From contig JACOTG010000253.1 in NCBI GenBank assembly GCA_016178505.1, positions 1 to 64,000 of the forward strand: 64,000 nucleotides of DNA, given 5' to 3'. Position 1 is the first letter of the stretch; the number at the start of each line of letters is the position of its first letter. Source of the stretch: Planctomycetota bacterium (lineage in GTDB: Bacteria; Planctomycetota; JACOTG01). This document shows, piece by piece, positions 46,040 to 55,780 of the stretch. The notes below the pieces were generated by a model. That model was not told the DNA's origin and searched no databases. It saw only the letters and a program-made list of their open reading frames with translations. A program made the position numbers and the translations under genes.

Positions 46040-48088
46040 TCAGTTCTTCGAAGCTTCGGTCGCGTCGAAATCGATGGACTTCAAGAACGCGTCGAAGACC
46101 GCCGTGTCTTCCGGCGTTGCGACCCCATCGGCGGCGAAAACGTAGAGCGACTCGCCATCGATGACATACACCGCTCGGCGCTTCTTTGCTTCGTCGGCGA
46201 ATCCTTTTCCTTTGCGCCCATCGATGACGACTTCGCCGATCGACGCCGCGCCCTTCGAGGTGAATCGCTCGTCCATCATGCTCGGCTTGAATTCGGCGGG
46301 CACGTACGCAGACGTCACTTGGATCGAGCAATCGGCTCCGCTCGGCGACTTGCCTTCGATCCGGAGAAGCTCATTCGAGATCTCGGCGGCGGCCTTTCGA
46401 GGCTGGAATGTGAAACCGTCCGGCTTCGTCAGCGCGAGGCTCCAGAGCCGGTTCGTGTATCGATTCCCGTCGATCTTCACCACGTCGTCGTCCGACGGTC
46501 GCAGGGTTCGGCCCTTGCTGGTGATCTCGACGACGTCGATGTCGATGTTGCCGATCCCGGCGAGCAAGTTGCCGAACTCCTTGGCGAAGCTTCCGTCCTT
46601 GAGCGACATTTTCGAGAACGCGAGGTGCAGCGGATCGACGAAGCCGTAGCCGTTCGTCGCGTCGAGCGCATACCACTCGCCGTCGATCCACACTTCGTCC
46701 CACGCGTGACCGCCCCAGACTCCGCCGACGTACTCCAAGCCCATCACGGGTCGCGCAGGGATGCCGGCCGCGCGGCAAAGCGCGGCGAGGAACACCGAGT
46801 GCTCGGTGCAGTCACCCGAGCGGTTCTTGCACACCTCCAGCGCCGAGGCGAACGCGACGTCCATGTTCTTGTTCGTCACGTTGTCGTCGACCCATCGCTC
46901 CAGCTTCTGAGACGCCTTCCACGCGTCGGTTTCGTCGCCGACGACGTCGTTCGCGACCTTCACGATGTCCGGCGCGTCCGACTGGATCATCGGGTTCGGA
47001 GCGAGGAAGTCCGCAAGCTCGGCCGAAGGATTGCGGAGTGGTCGCGTGCCGGTCTTGCCCGGCGGCGGCACCGTACGACGATTGCGGAGCAATATCGTTC
47101 CGCCGGCTTCTTTCGATTCGACCGCCTGCCGTGCATCCTCGAGGTTGGGGAGATTCACGTCCGCCGATTTCGGCCGAATGCGCAGCAAAGCCGACTCGGT
47201 CGTGCGCGGGTTCGGGATCAGCTCCTTCGACGTGACGAGGGTCTTCGCGAAGACGTCGGGCGACAGAGTTGCCGCTTCGGCGGAACCGCTGAGGGCTCGC
47301 TCGCGGTTGACGCTGAACGTCTCGATCTTGAGTCCCATCATCGGAACCGACGTCTTCATCGGATCGCCATTCTCGGCGACCCACTCGGAGGTCTTGAACA
47401 TCGGCATCACGTCGAGCGTCGTCTCGAGCTTCGTCAGCGTTTCCTTCTTGCCGTCGAGAAGTTCCGTTTCCTCGGGCCCGATGATCGTGACGTGAGCCGT
47501 CGCCGGACCATTCACTTCGGCCGCGAACGTCTTGGCATCGTAGGTCGTGCCCGGCTTCAGCCCCTTCTCGATCGCCAGGCGCTGGATCTTGTACGGTCCG
47601 AGCGCGTCCGGCGGACAGTTGAGAGTCGATTCGTGCTTCGATCCGAACGTGTCCGTCACGACCTGTGCCTTGCCGCCGCTGAACGTCACGTCGGTGATCG
47701 TTTCCTTCGCGGATTGTTTTGAAACCGTGTGGATGCGGACGAGCTCTCCGCTCTCGCGCTCGAGGGTGGTCGACGATTGCGCGACTTCGATTGCGGCGCC
47801 GAGGCGCTTCATCGAAACCTTGGTTTCGATTGCCGTTTCGAAGAGCGGCCCGGAGGCGTCGGACTTCTTGCGGATGGTGGTGTGCACGTAACCGACGTCG
47901 CTGCCCACCATGCGCATGAGATCCCATCGCTCTTCGATGAGTTCATCTACCGGCTTCGGCGCGGACGCCGTCGAAGCGAGCATTTCCGTTCGAGGTGCGT
48001 CGCCTCCGCGGCAGCCGAGTGACAGCACCAGCGGGATGGCGAGCAAAATGCAGAGCGACGTCCAGAGACGGCGTGAGGCTCGGGTCAT
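46040..48088 (-). CDS. Secreted/lipoprotein transglutaminase-like cysteine peptidase-fold protein
   Basis: Start 48088 (GAGGAG upstream); lipobox LVLSLGC; NRSGDCTEHSVFLAALCRAAGIPARPVMGLEYVGGVWGGHAWDEVWIDGEWYALDAT (Cys-His-Asp). Confidence 0.9.
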   Translation of the reverse strand: MTRASRRLWTSLCILLAIPLVLSLGCRGGDAPRTEMLASTASAPKPVDELIEERWDLMRMVGSDVGYVHTTIRKKSDASGPLFETAIETKVSMKRLGAAIEVAQSSTTLERESGELVRIHTVSKQSAKETITDVTFSGGKAQVVTDTFGSKHESTLNCPPDALGPYKIQRLAIEKGLKPGTTYDAKTFAAEVNGPATAHVTIIGPEETELLDGKKETLTKLETTLDVMPMFKTSEWVAENGDPMKTSVPMMGLKIETFSVNRERALSGSAEAATLSPDVFAKTLVTSKELIPNPRTTESALLRIRPKSADVNLPNLEDARQAVESKEAGGTILLRNRRTVPPPGKTGTRPLRNPSAELADFLAPNPMIQSDAPDIVKVANDVVGDETDAWKASQKLERWVDDNVTNKNMDVAFASALEVCKNRSGDCTEHSVFLAALCRAAGIPARPVMGLEYVGGVWGGHAWDEVWIDGEWYALDATNGYGFVDPLHLAFSKMSLKDGSFAKEFGNLLAGIGNIDIDVVEITSKGRTLRPSDDDVVKIDGNRYTNRLWSLALTKPDGFTFQPRKAAAEISNELLRIEGKSPSGADCSIQVTSAYVPAEFKPSMMDERFTSKGAASIGEVVIDGRKGKGFADEAKKRRAVYVIDGESLYVFAADGVATPEDTAVFDAFLKSIDFDATEASKN

Positions 48089-48536
48089 GAACGGCTCCTC
48101 CAAATCGAAGGGGTCGGGTGCGAACTCGAGGCGCTTTCGTACACCGTTGCTCTCGCAGTGGGCAACGCGGGCCGGAACCATACGCGGGGCGCAGCATTCC
48201 GTTCCGGCCTCGACGGCGCGCGAAGGTACCATGACGCGCTTCCGGGCGCGATTCCCGACGGGAGGTGATATGTGATTGCAACGCATCGGTTCGGCGTTCG
48301 AAGTCGAGGCCGGTGGTGAGCCGCGCCTCGCGGTCCTCGACACCGGCTCTCCCATGGTCCTCCTTTCGAAGAGCTTTGTCACCGAACACACGCCTCCAGA
48401 CAAGCTCCGCACGATGGCACCGCCGATGCTCACGCTCGAGGGACTGAAGAACGGATGGGCCGTTGACTCGCCGACGCCGCCAGGCCTATCCTCTCGGGTG
48501 CCGGGTCCGGCGAAGACCCGGAAAGGGGAACGAACG

Positions 48537-49214
48537 ATGAGACTGGTGCGCGTTTCCGCCTTCGCTGGAATGCTACTCGGCATCGGCTTGATGGGGCTCG
48601 CGGACGACGACGAAAAGGCTCCGACGCCTTGTCCGGAGCACCGCGACCTGGTGAAGGTGCTCGACGAACATCTCGTCGACGCCGAGAAGGCGCTCGCGTC
48701 GAACAAGCTCGAGGAAGCGGCGGCTCGTCAAAAGCAGATCCTCGACGATCTCGACAAGATCATGAACCTCCATGCCGGGCAGGGCGGCTGACCCGGCGGC
48801 GGCGGCTGACCCTTCGGGGGAGGCGGCTCGGGCGGTTCGTCCGGGCAATCGACGGGCGGCGGCGGCAGCGACGACGCGAAGAAACGCGAGTCATCCGCAG
48901 AATCGAAACAACGCGAGGAGGCGGCGCGCGCGAGGCCAGATCACAAGTCGGGCGCGCCCAAGGATGGCAAGGAGTCGAACGACCCGAAGCGCGACTCCGG
49001 GAGATCTCGCCACCGTCCACCGGATGCAGCGAAGGCGGGCCGGTCCGACGCGAACTCGGCTGGTGTCTGGGGCAACCTGCCGGCGCAGGTCGTCCAACAG
49101 CTCGGCACGGTAGTGACGTCGCCATTTCTCGCGAAGTACCGCGATGCGCTCGAGTCGTACTTCAAACGCCTCGCGGATTCGGAGACGAGCACCGGGACGT
49201 CGAAACATCGCTGA
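48537..49214 (+). CDS. Small secreted protein with C-terminal extension interrupted by two in-frame TGA codons (48789-48791, 48807-48809)
   Basis: Frame from ATG 48537: MRLVRVSAFAGMLLGIGLMGLA...EEAAARQKQILDDLDKIMNLHAGQGG*PGGGG*PFGGGGSGGSSGQSTGGGGSDDAKKRESSAESKQREEAAR...SAGVWGNLPAQVVQQLGTVVTSPFLAKYRDALESYFKRLADSETSTGTSKHR*. Confidence 0.75.
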
Positions 49215-49270
49215 TCGCGACCGCCGTCTTGTAGAATCCCGAAGCGCGTTCTCCTCTCCCCAACGAAAGG

Positions 49271-49864
49271 ATGGATCTCATGGAACCGCTCGCTCGGAAC
49301 ATCATGCGATCACGGGTGATCACCGTGACGCCGGAAACACCGCTGTCGGAGCTGGCGCGGACGTTCGTCGAGGACGGGATCAGTGGCGTTCCCGTGGTGC
49401 AGGTCGACGGCAAGCTCGTCGGTGTGGTGAGCCGCACCGACCTCCTCGAACGCCTCGTATCGGGGAGCGTCACGCCGGGGATGGGGCCGTATTTCACGGA
49501 GTTGTTCGCGGCGTCGGAATCCGAAACTCCCGATGAGCCGATGTCGGAGATGGAAGCAGAGTCGGAACGCGAACAGCTCGGCACCGTCGACGACATCATG
49601 GAGAGTGACGTCGTCACCGTCGCGCCGACGACTCCCGCATCCATCATCGCTGCAAAGATGGCGCGCGGACGCGTCCATCGCGTGGTCGTCGTCGATCGGC
49701 AAAGGGTCGTCGGGATCGTTACCTCTCTCGACATGATGGGCCATTGGCAGATGCCGGCGGCGCCGGTCGTCACGAAGAAGCCGAAGGCGGCGGTGGTGAC
49801 GGCACGGGCGCGACCAAAGCCCCGTGCGAAAAAGGCGCGGAAGGCGGCGGCTGGCCGGAGGTAG
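49271..49864 (+). CDS. CBS-domain pair protein with basic (Lys/Arg/Ala/Pro) C-terminal tail
   Basis: RNIMRSRVITVTPETPLSELARTFVEDGISGVPVVQVDGKLVGVVSRTDLLE...DIMESDVVTVAPTTP...VVGIVTSLDMM; tail KKPKAAVVTARARPKPRAKKARKAAAGRR. Confidence 0.92.
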   Translation: MDLMEPLARNIMRSRVITVTPETPLSELARTFVEDGISGVPVVQVDGKLVGVVSRTDLLERLVSGSVTPGMGPYFTELFAASESETPDEPMSEMEAESEREQLGTVDDIMESDVVTVAPTTPASIIAAKMARGRVHRVVVVDRQRVVGIVTSLDMMGHWQMPAAPVVTKKPKAAVVTARARPKPRAKKARKAAAGRR

Positions 49865-49897
49865 TTTCAGGCATCGAACGGAAACGAGAACAACAGA

Positions 49898-49931
49898 AAG
49901 CGGGTCGGGACCGGAAGGCCCCGACCCGCTT
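49898..49931. terminator. Hairpin terminator between convergent genes
   Basis: aagcgggtcggg (49898-49909) / cccgacccgctt (49920-49931), perfect 12-bp stem; minus strand followed by TCTGTTGTTCTCGTTT. Confidence 0.75.
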
Positions 49932-49951
49932 CATTTACGTAGTCGGACGGA

Positions 49952-52402
49952 TCAGCGAACGGTGATGCGCGCCGTTCCGATCTGAACGCCGTTCCGGAAC
50001 AGCACGGCATTCTGGAACTGAAGGGCGGTCTGCAGGAACTCACGCGGGAACGTGAACGATGCCGCGACGAGACCCGCCGCATCCGGCGAGAAGGGCACGT
50101 CGAAGTCACCCCCAGGTCCGGTGAATCGCACGAGGTAGGCGCCCGCCGGAACGCGCAAGGCGTCGACGGTTCCCGTGATGTCTCCCTCGTTGGGCCCGAC
50201 CGTGTTCGTCGTGACGGACGTGCGGAACGTGATTCGCGCAGCGCCAATCCGACCCAGGATCAAGGCTCGACCCGTGGCGGTCAGACCGGCGTCGATGATC
50301 ACCTGCCCCACGAGGGTGGTGCCATCGAGGAGATCGAGCGTGTCCGCCCAGAAGACACGGCGGCGGAAATCGCCGCGGGGAGTGCGGAGCACCGCGGTCA
50401 CGTTGCCGAGGGCGTTCGGACGAACCGTGCCGAGCGTGATGTCGCTGAGCGGGCTCGAAAGAACGACGGTGAACCGGCCGGTCGGATTCAGCGGGACGGG
50501 GAGGCCCGTGCCGACGAACCGCACCGAGCCCGCAGTTGCCGAAAACGATCCGGTGATCGTGATGGCGCCGAGACCGGCGACACCGTCACCCGCGATCGGG
50601 AGGATCGGCTTCGAGAAGCCAAGTTGATTGTTCACGGTGACGGCCATCGTCGCCGTCGGACTCGCGTTGTTCGCGGCATCGAATGCGATGGCCGAAATCG
50701 TATGCGGGCCGTTGCTCACGGCCGACAGATTTGCCGTCGCCGCGAAACTCGGCGCGAGTCCCGTAGCGATCGTGGCGCCGCCGTCGAGCGAATAATCGAC
50801 GCGCGTAACGCCGATGTTGTCGAAGGCGTTCGCCGCGAACTTCGCCGCGGGGCCGCCGATGAGCACCTTGCCATTCGGCGCGGTGATCGTCACGTCGGGT
50901 GCGATCGTGTCCGCCGCGGCCTGGTTAACCGTGAATGCCAGCGCGCCCGTCGTCTGCGTATTGCCCGTCACGTCCGTGGCGATCGCCTCGATCGTGTGGT
51001 TCAAGCCGAGACCGACGGTGTTCACGATGAACTCGTACGGTGAGCTGATGTCGTCGACGGCCGCGCCGCCATCGAGCTTGAAGCTGACTTTCTTGACGTT
51101 CTCGTTGTCGGACGCGTTCGCGACGAACTTCACCAAGCCGTTGAGCGGGTTCGCGAGGCTCGGAGATGCAAGCGAGACCGTCGGGTTCGTCAGATCGATG
51201 AAGCTCGGCGTCGGGCTGGTGACGTTCGGGTGATCGAACGGCGAGAGCCCGTTGAGAGCGCGAATGTCCGAGATCCCGTTGCGGAGGAACTCGGCGAGGT
51301 CGGCCTTCTGTTGAGCCGACAGGCCGAGCGGACGAATGAGCGGGTCCTGCTGCACGTGGAAGTCGCCCCCGCGATCGTAGAAGTCGACGAGTTGCTCGAT
51401 GGTTTGGATCTTCCCGCCGTGGAAGAAGGGCGCAGCTGCCGACAGGTTGTTCAGAACGCCGGTCTTGAATGCTCCGCGATGGCGTACGCGGCCGGTCGTG
51501 TTGAACGTGCCCAAGTCTTCTTCGATCGGCGTCACACCGATGTTGTGCACCTGACCATCCGAGAAGTTCTCGCCGTTGAGATGGCACTTGTCGCATCGGC
51601 CGGCTCCACGGAAGACGTTCCAACCGCTGAACTGCTGCGGCGTCATCGCGGCCTGGTTGGCGGTTGCCGCCATGACGTGGAAGGGCGATTGATCCGTCAA
51701 CAGCGAGCGCTCGTATGCGGCGATCGCCTGCCCAAAGCGGTCGAACGTCACCGATGCCGGCCCGGCGATGGCGTCGCCGAACGCTGCGGCGAAGAGCTGC
51801 TGGTAGGACGTTCCCGTCGAGATCGCGCCGTTCAGAGCCTGGAACTTCGCTTCGATTTCAGCGGGAGTTCGGTTGAGGTGCCCCATCTCGACCGGGCTTC
51901 GCGGCGGTCCGACGGCTTGCGCTTCAAGGGAGCCGTTCCGCACGACCAGTTGGCCCGGGTTCGTGGTGCTGAAGAAATCCGGACCGGCTCGACGATCCCA
52001 GAACTGGTTCGCCTGGAACTGCGTGTTCATGAAGTTCGGAGCCTGGCGGCCGGTCGTCTGACCGTGGATGCCGATCGAGCCGAACACGTCGTCCGCCGTG
52101 CCGAACAGCTCGTCCTTGCCCGGGTTCTTTGCCAGAACATTCAACGACAGCGGATGCGATCCACCTGCCTCGGGCGTGTGGCAGGATCCGCACGCCACCG
52201 TGTCGTCGGAAGACGTCCGGACGTCCCAGAAAAGCTCCTTGCCGAGCTGGATCTTGGCGGGGTTCTGCGGATTGTCAGCTGGCACCGGCACCGCGTTGAA
52301 CGGCGTTCCGGTGTTGGCGATGGTCGCTTGCGCAAACATCAGCGCAGCGCCCGCAGCCGCAAGCGAGACAATCGGACGAATACGCGCACGCACGAGTTTC
52401 AT
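49952..52402 (-). CDS. Di-haem cytochrome c peroxidase (MauG/CcpA-like) with C-terminal Ig-like domains
   Basis: CGSCH and CDKCH haem motifs; LGKELFWDVRTSSDDTVACGSCHTPEAGGSHP; C-terminal VSLASPSLANPLNGLVKFVANASDNENVKKVSFKLDGG-type Ig modules. Confidence 0.9.
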   Translation of the reverse strand: MKLVRARIRPIVSLAAAGAALMFAQATIANTGTPFNAVPVPADNPQNPAKIQLGKELFWDVRTSSDDTVACGSCHTPEAGGSHPLSLNVLAKNPGKDELFGTADDVFGSIGIHGQTTGRQAPNFMNTQFQANQFWDRRAGPDFFSTTNPGQLVVRNGSLEAQAVGPPRSPVEMGHLNRTPAEIEAKFQALNGAISTGTSYQQLFAAAFGDAIAGPASVTFDRFGQAIAAYERSLLTDQSPFHVMAATANQAAMTPQQFSGWNVFRGAGRCDKCHLNGENFSDGQVHNIGVTPIEEDLGTFNTTGRVRHRGAFKTGVLNNLSAAAPFFHGGKIQTIEQLVDFYDRGGDFHVQQDPLIRPLGLSAQQKADLAEFLRNGISDIRALNGLSPFDHPNVTSPTPSFIDLTNPTVSLASPSLANPLNGLVKFVANASDNENVKKVSFKLDGGAAVDDISSPYEFIVNTVGLGLNHTIEAIATDVTGNTQTTGALAFTVNQAAADTIAPDVTITAPNGKVLIGGPAAKFAANAFDNIGVTRVDYSLDGGATIATGLAPSFAATANLSAVSNGPHTISAIAFDAANNASPTATMAVTVNNQLGFSKPILPIAGDGVAGLGAITITGSFSATAGSVRFVGTGLPVPLNPTGRFTVVLSSPLSDITLGTVRPNALGNVTAVLRTPRGDFRRRVFWADTLDLLDGTTLVGQVIIDAGLTATGRALILGRIGAARITFRTSVTTNTVGPNEGDITGTVDALRVPAGAYLVRFTGPGGDFDVPFSPDAAGLVAASFTFPREFLQTALQFQNAVLFRNGVQIGTARITVR

Positions 52403-52875
52403 AGACTACCCCTTTCGATGCTATGGCTCCCCAATGTGACCGACACCACTTCACACGACAACCCCGCGAAAAGGCAGTCCCTTTCGCGGTCTGAAACCAG
52501 TGCTGACTTGCCACGAGCTCGACGACTGGAGTGTGAGTCGCGGTTGGGACGCTAACTTTTCGCCAGATTCTCCGCGACTCGGCTCCCCGTCGAATTCAAT
52601 TCCCCAAAGACAACCGCTTCGGCGCTGATGTGCTTCCAGACGCCGGACGGCAGGCTACACGATTCGCGCGTCGAGAATCAAGACCCACGGGATTTTCCTA
52701 GTGTGCGCCATCGGGCAGGTCGGCCAGGAGCCGGGTCGCGCGTTTCAGTTCGCTTCGATGCGTTGCCGTCTTTTCATCGAGACGGCGCGTTCGTAAGATG
52801 AGCCGCTCGACTTCCGAGAGAGAGGGTCCGCGCAATGATCGAAACGCCAGAGACCGACATCGAGCGCCGTCCGCA

Positions 52876-54333
52876 ATGCCGCGCCCGGAGCCCAAGAAAC
52901 ATGCTCTTCGAGGTCATCCAGTGACCGCCGATCGCCGCGCCGCTCGTGCGATCGAGAACGAACCCGAAGCCCCAGCAGTTCCGCAGACCGCCGAAGGCCG
53001 GCTCTACAAGCGCATCAACGATTTCATCCGCATTTGGGTCGATCCGTTTCGGAAGCTCGCGCCCGAGGCGTTGCGCGTCTGGGAAGCGAAGCCGGCTGGC
53101 TACCACGGTCCATTCGATCGATCGGAGCCGGCGATGCTGCTCTTCAACGATTTCTTCGTTCACGACTATCGCGTGCCGGGTCCGGGCAATGGCGCGACCG
53201 TGCTCGAGCTGTTCCGCGCGCGGCACGGCATGCAACTTCCTCACGACGAGCGATTCCTGCTCGAGGATTGGATCGCGACGCACCTGTCGGTCTACGAAGT
53301 GCGGCGCGTCCGGACCGATCCCGCCGCCGAGGCGGGCGTCGACGTCGTCGACCTTCTGACCGGCGGTCGCCGCTTCGTACACGACGTCGCCGCATCTAAG
53401 GGAATGGTTCGGTTCGACGTCTTCCTCGGTCGGATCAAGAGCAGCGGTGGGGCTCTGACGCTCTCGGGCGCGGCGCTGTTCGTCCCTCGAGAATTGTTGC
53501 CGGAGTTTCGGCGTCGACTCGATCGCGCACTCGCCGAATTCCGCGACGAGAATCCCGACGCGTCGTGGCCGGCTTTCCTGAAGTCCGAGGCGGCAGTCGT
53601 TCGCCAGCTCCTTCGCGAAGTGATCGACGGGATTCGCTCGTCCGTTCTCGCCGGCGGCGGGAGGCTGGCTCCAAGCGAAGCGTTGTATGACGTGCTCGAC
53701 TCCGGAAAAGTCGAGACGGCGCTGGGCCAATCGGACGATTTCAAGGATGCGCCGGGGGCTCCACGAGGTGGTCGACGATTCCACTGGGTTGCGTCCGGGC
53801 AGTCCGTCGAGGGAGAGTCGTCGCCCGGGGGAAAGCGGCCCGATGCCGTCCTCCAAAGCGTGTGGGTCTCGCCCGACGGCAAGGAGAAGCGCATCGTCGA
53901 AGGCGAAGTGCGCTTCGCGCAAGGGTACCTCGCGGCATCGGCGCTTTCGTGGGACCGGCTCCGCCGCCTTCGCGAGGTGCTCGAGGCACGGCTCGGCGCG
54001 ACCATTCGGTATCGACGGTCCACCACGCGCGAGGCCGTTCCCTCTCCAGCCCCGCCGCTGGCGATGCCGCGGATTCCCGCTCGAGTCGAGGGGCAAGGGC
54101 TCTCGGTCGAGGCAGAAAAAGAAGTCGATCGCTGGCTCGACCAACCGCAGGCGGCGCTCGGCGGCAAGACGCCGCGCGCCCTATGCTCGGACCCGGACGG
54201 CAAGCGAATCGTCGAGGAAGCGCTCAAAGACGTCGAGAACCGCGAGCGACGCGCTTCGAAAACGCAGCACGACGCACCGTTTTCGGCGAGCATCCGCGCG
54301 AAGCTCGGCATCGTCGACGAGACCGGAGGGTGA
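52876..54333 (+). CDS. Hypothetical protein with C-terminal 'LGGKTPRAL' (MbcA/ParS-like antitoxin-tail) motif
   Basis: WLDQPQAALGGKTPRALCSDPDGKRIVEEALKDVENRERR at the C-terminus. Start uncertain (52876 ATG or 52921 GTG). Confidence 0.7.
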   Translation: MPRPEPKKHALRGHPVTADRRAARAIENEPEAPAVPQTAEGRLYKRINDFIRIWVDPFRKLAPEALRVWEAKPAGYHGPFDRSEPAMLLFNDFFVHDYRVPGPGNGATVLELFRARHGMQLPHDERFLLEDWIATHLSVYEVRRVRTDPAAEAGVDVVDLLTGGRRFVHDVAASKGMVRFDVFLGRIKSSGGALTLSGAALFVPRELLPEFRRRLDRALAEFRDENPDASWPAFLKSEAAVVRQLLREVIDGIRSSVLAGGGRLAPSEALYDVLDSGKVETALGQSDDFKDAPGAPRGGRRFHWVASGQSVEGESSPGGKRPDAVLQSVWVSPDGKEKRIVEGEVRFAQGYLAASALSWDRLRRLREVLEARLGATIRYRRSTTREAVPSPAPPLAMPRIPARVEGQGLSVEAEKEVDRWLDQPQAALGGKTPRALCSDPDGKRIVEEALKDVENRERRASKTQHDAPFSASIRAKLGIVDETGG

Positions 54334-54424
54334 CGATTGGCTGCCTCGACGCGGAAGCGGTCGCGCGAGATACTAACCGCGCGTCTTTTCGAGAACGGTC
54401 GTCGTCGTCGATCGACCCCTCAAG

Positions 54425-55780
54425 GTGGCTGACGTCGTGAACATCGATTCGTCGGGTGGGAACACGGGAGTCCTTTCGGAGCCGTCGTACCCCGATTCGC
54501 ATTGGGAGGCGACGAGCAGCGCACTCGCGTGGGCGCTCGAGGCGATCCCGCTCTATGCTGGCCACGCCAGGCACGGAGACCGCACGCGCATCGCGACGGC
54601 ATCGATGGACGCGGACGCCACGAAGTGCTTGCTTCGCGAGTTGCCGATCCTGTCGAAGCAGGACATCCGATTGCACTTTCCGAAGCAGCTCCTTCCCACG
54701 GGGTTCGACTGGCGCGCCGCCGTCGAGCGCAATGAAGCCGTGCTCGTCGCGACGTCGGGCACGACCGACGAGCGGCTGCAGCTCCTTTGGGAGGAGGGCT
54801 GGTGGGAGCGGCAAGAGCGAGCTGCACTGTGCCTTCATCCTGCGGTCCGGCTCGTCCTCTCGCGGGATTACCGGGAGGCCGTTCTCACGAGCCCGCTGTG
54901 TTCGGGGACGACGTGCCACTCGGGGCCGACGCCGCTTGCCGAGCGAACGATCGGAAACCTGCTCTTCCTGAACCAGCGCGGGGACCCGACGTACTGGACC
55001 GATTCGGACGTCCGCACGATGGTGAGCGAACTGAATGCGTTCGAGCCCGACGGGCTCGAGGCGGATCCGGCATATCTCGCGGAGCTGTGCCGTCGCGCGC
55101 GACGTCTCGGCCTCGATCTTCACCAGCCGAGCTACGTGACTTTGTCGTACGAGTTCGTGTCCGGGCTCCACCGGCGCGAGATCGCGAAAGCGTTGAGTGC
55201 GCCGCTCCTGAATCTCTACGGCTCGACCGAGGCGGGGGTCCTCTTCATGGAGTGCGAGCGCGGGCTCTTGCACCACAACCACGACTACTCCCACGTCGAG
55301 CTCGTGCCGTCCGGCCTTTTCGGTGCGCCGACGTCTCTCGCTCGCGTGCTCGTCACGCAGTTGTCCAATCGATTCACGCCGCTGTTGCGCTACGACATCG
55401 GCGACTTGGCCTTCGTCGAAGCTCGCGGTTGCGACTGCGGCGCCGGCGACGGCTGGGTCCTCCGGTCGATCGAAGGACGGTTGAAGGACGTCACGACGAC
55501 GACGCGATCCGAAGCGGTGACCGTCGGGGAGCTCGATCGCGAGATATCGCAGACCCGCGAGCTCGCGGCCTATCAAGTCATCCAGGAGCGAGATCGCGGA
55601 CGCTGGCTCATTCGCTGGGTTGCCGGCGACGACGCGCGGGGCACGGACGAAATCGAGCGAGAGATCACCGATCGCATGCGTGTGCTCTATGGCGCCGACG
55701 CGCACGTCGAGTGCCGGCGCGAGCGGTTCATCGCTCCCGAGCCATCCGGCAAGTACCGCCTCGCGATGCGAAAGCCGTGA
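54425..55780 (+). CDS. PaaK/CapK-like AMP-forming acyl-CoA ligase family protein
   Basis: LVATSGTTDERLQLLWEEGWW; LLNLYGSTEAGVLFMEC; TPLLRYDIGDLAFVEARGCDCG; GRLKDVTTT. Confidence 0.85.
   Translation: MADVVNIDSSGGNTGVLSEPSYPDSHWEATSSALAWALEAIPLYAGHARHGDRTRIATASMDADATKCLLRELPILSKQDIRLHFPKQLLPTGFDWRAAVERNEAVLVATSGTTDERLQLLWEEGWWERQERAALCLHPAVRLVLSRDYREAVLTSPLCSGTTCHSGPTPLAERTIGNLLFLNQRGDPTYWTDSDVRTMVSELNAFEPDGLEADPAYLAELCRRARRLGLDLHQPSYVTLSYEFVSGLHRREIAKALSAPLLNLYGSTEAGVLFMECERGLLHHNHDYSHVELVPSGLFGAPTSLARVLVTQLSNRFTPLLRYDIGDLAFVEARGCDCGAGDGWVLRSIEGRLKDVTTTTRSEAVTVGELDREISQTRELAAYQVIQERDRGRWLIRWVAGDDARGTDEIEREITDRMRVLYGADAHVECRRERFIAPEPSGKYRLAMRKP

Noticed and set aside
48789-48809. Genome-wide TGA reassignment to explain the split gene
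   Set aside because: TGA is a normal terminal stop for many genes in this window (e.g. 29442, 34085, 54333, 55780), so any recoding would be local.
48789-48809. Selenocysteine at the TGA codons
   Set aside because: Flanks are a Gly-rich linker rather than a catalytic site and no obvious stable SECIS-like hairpin was recognised immediately 3'; not excluded but not supported.
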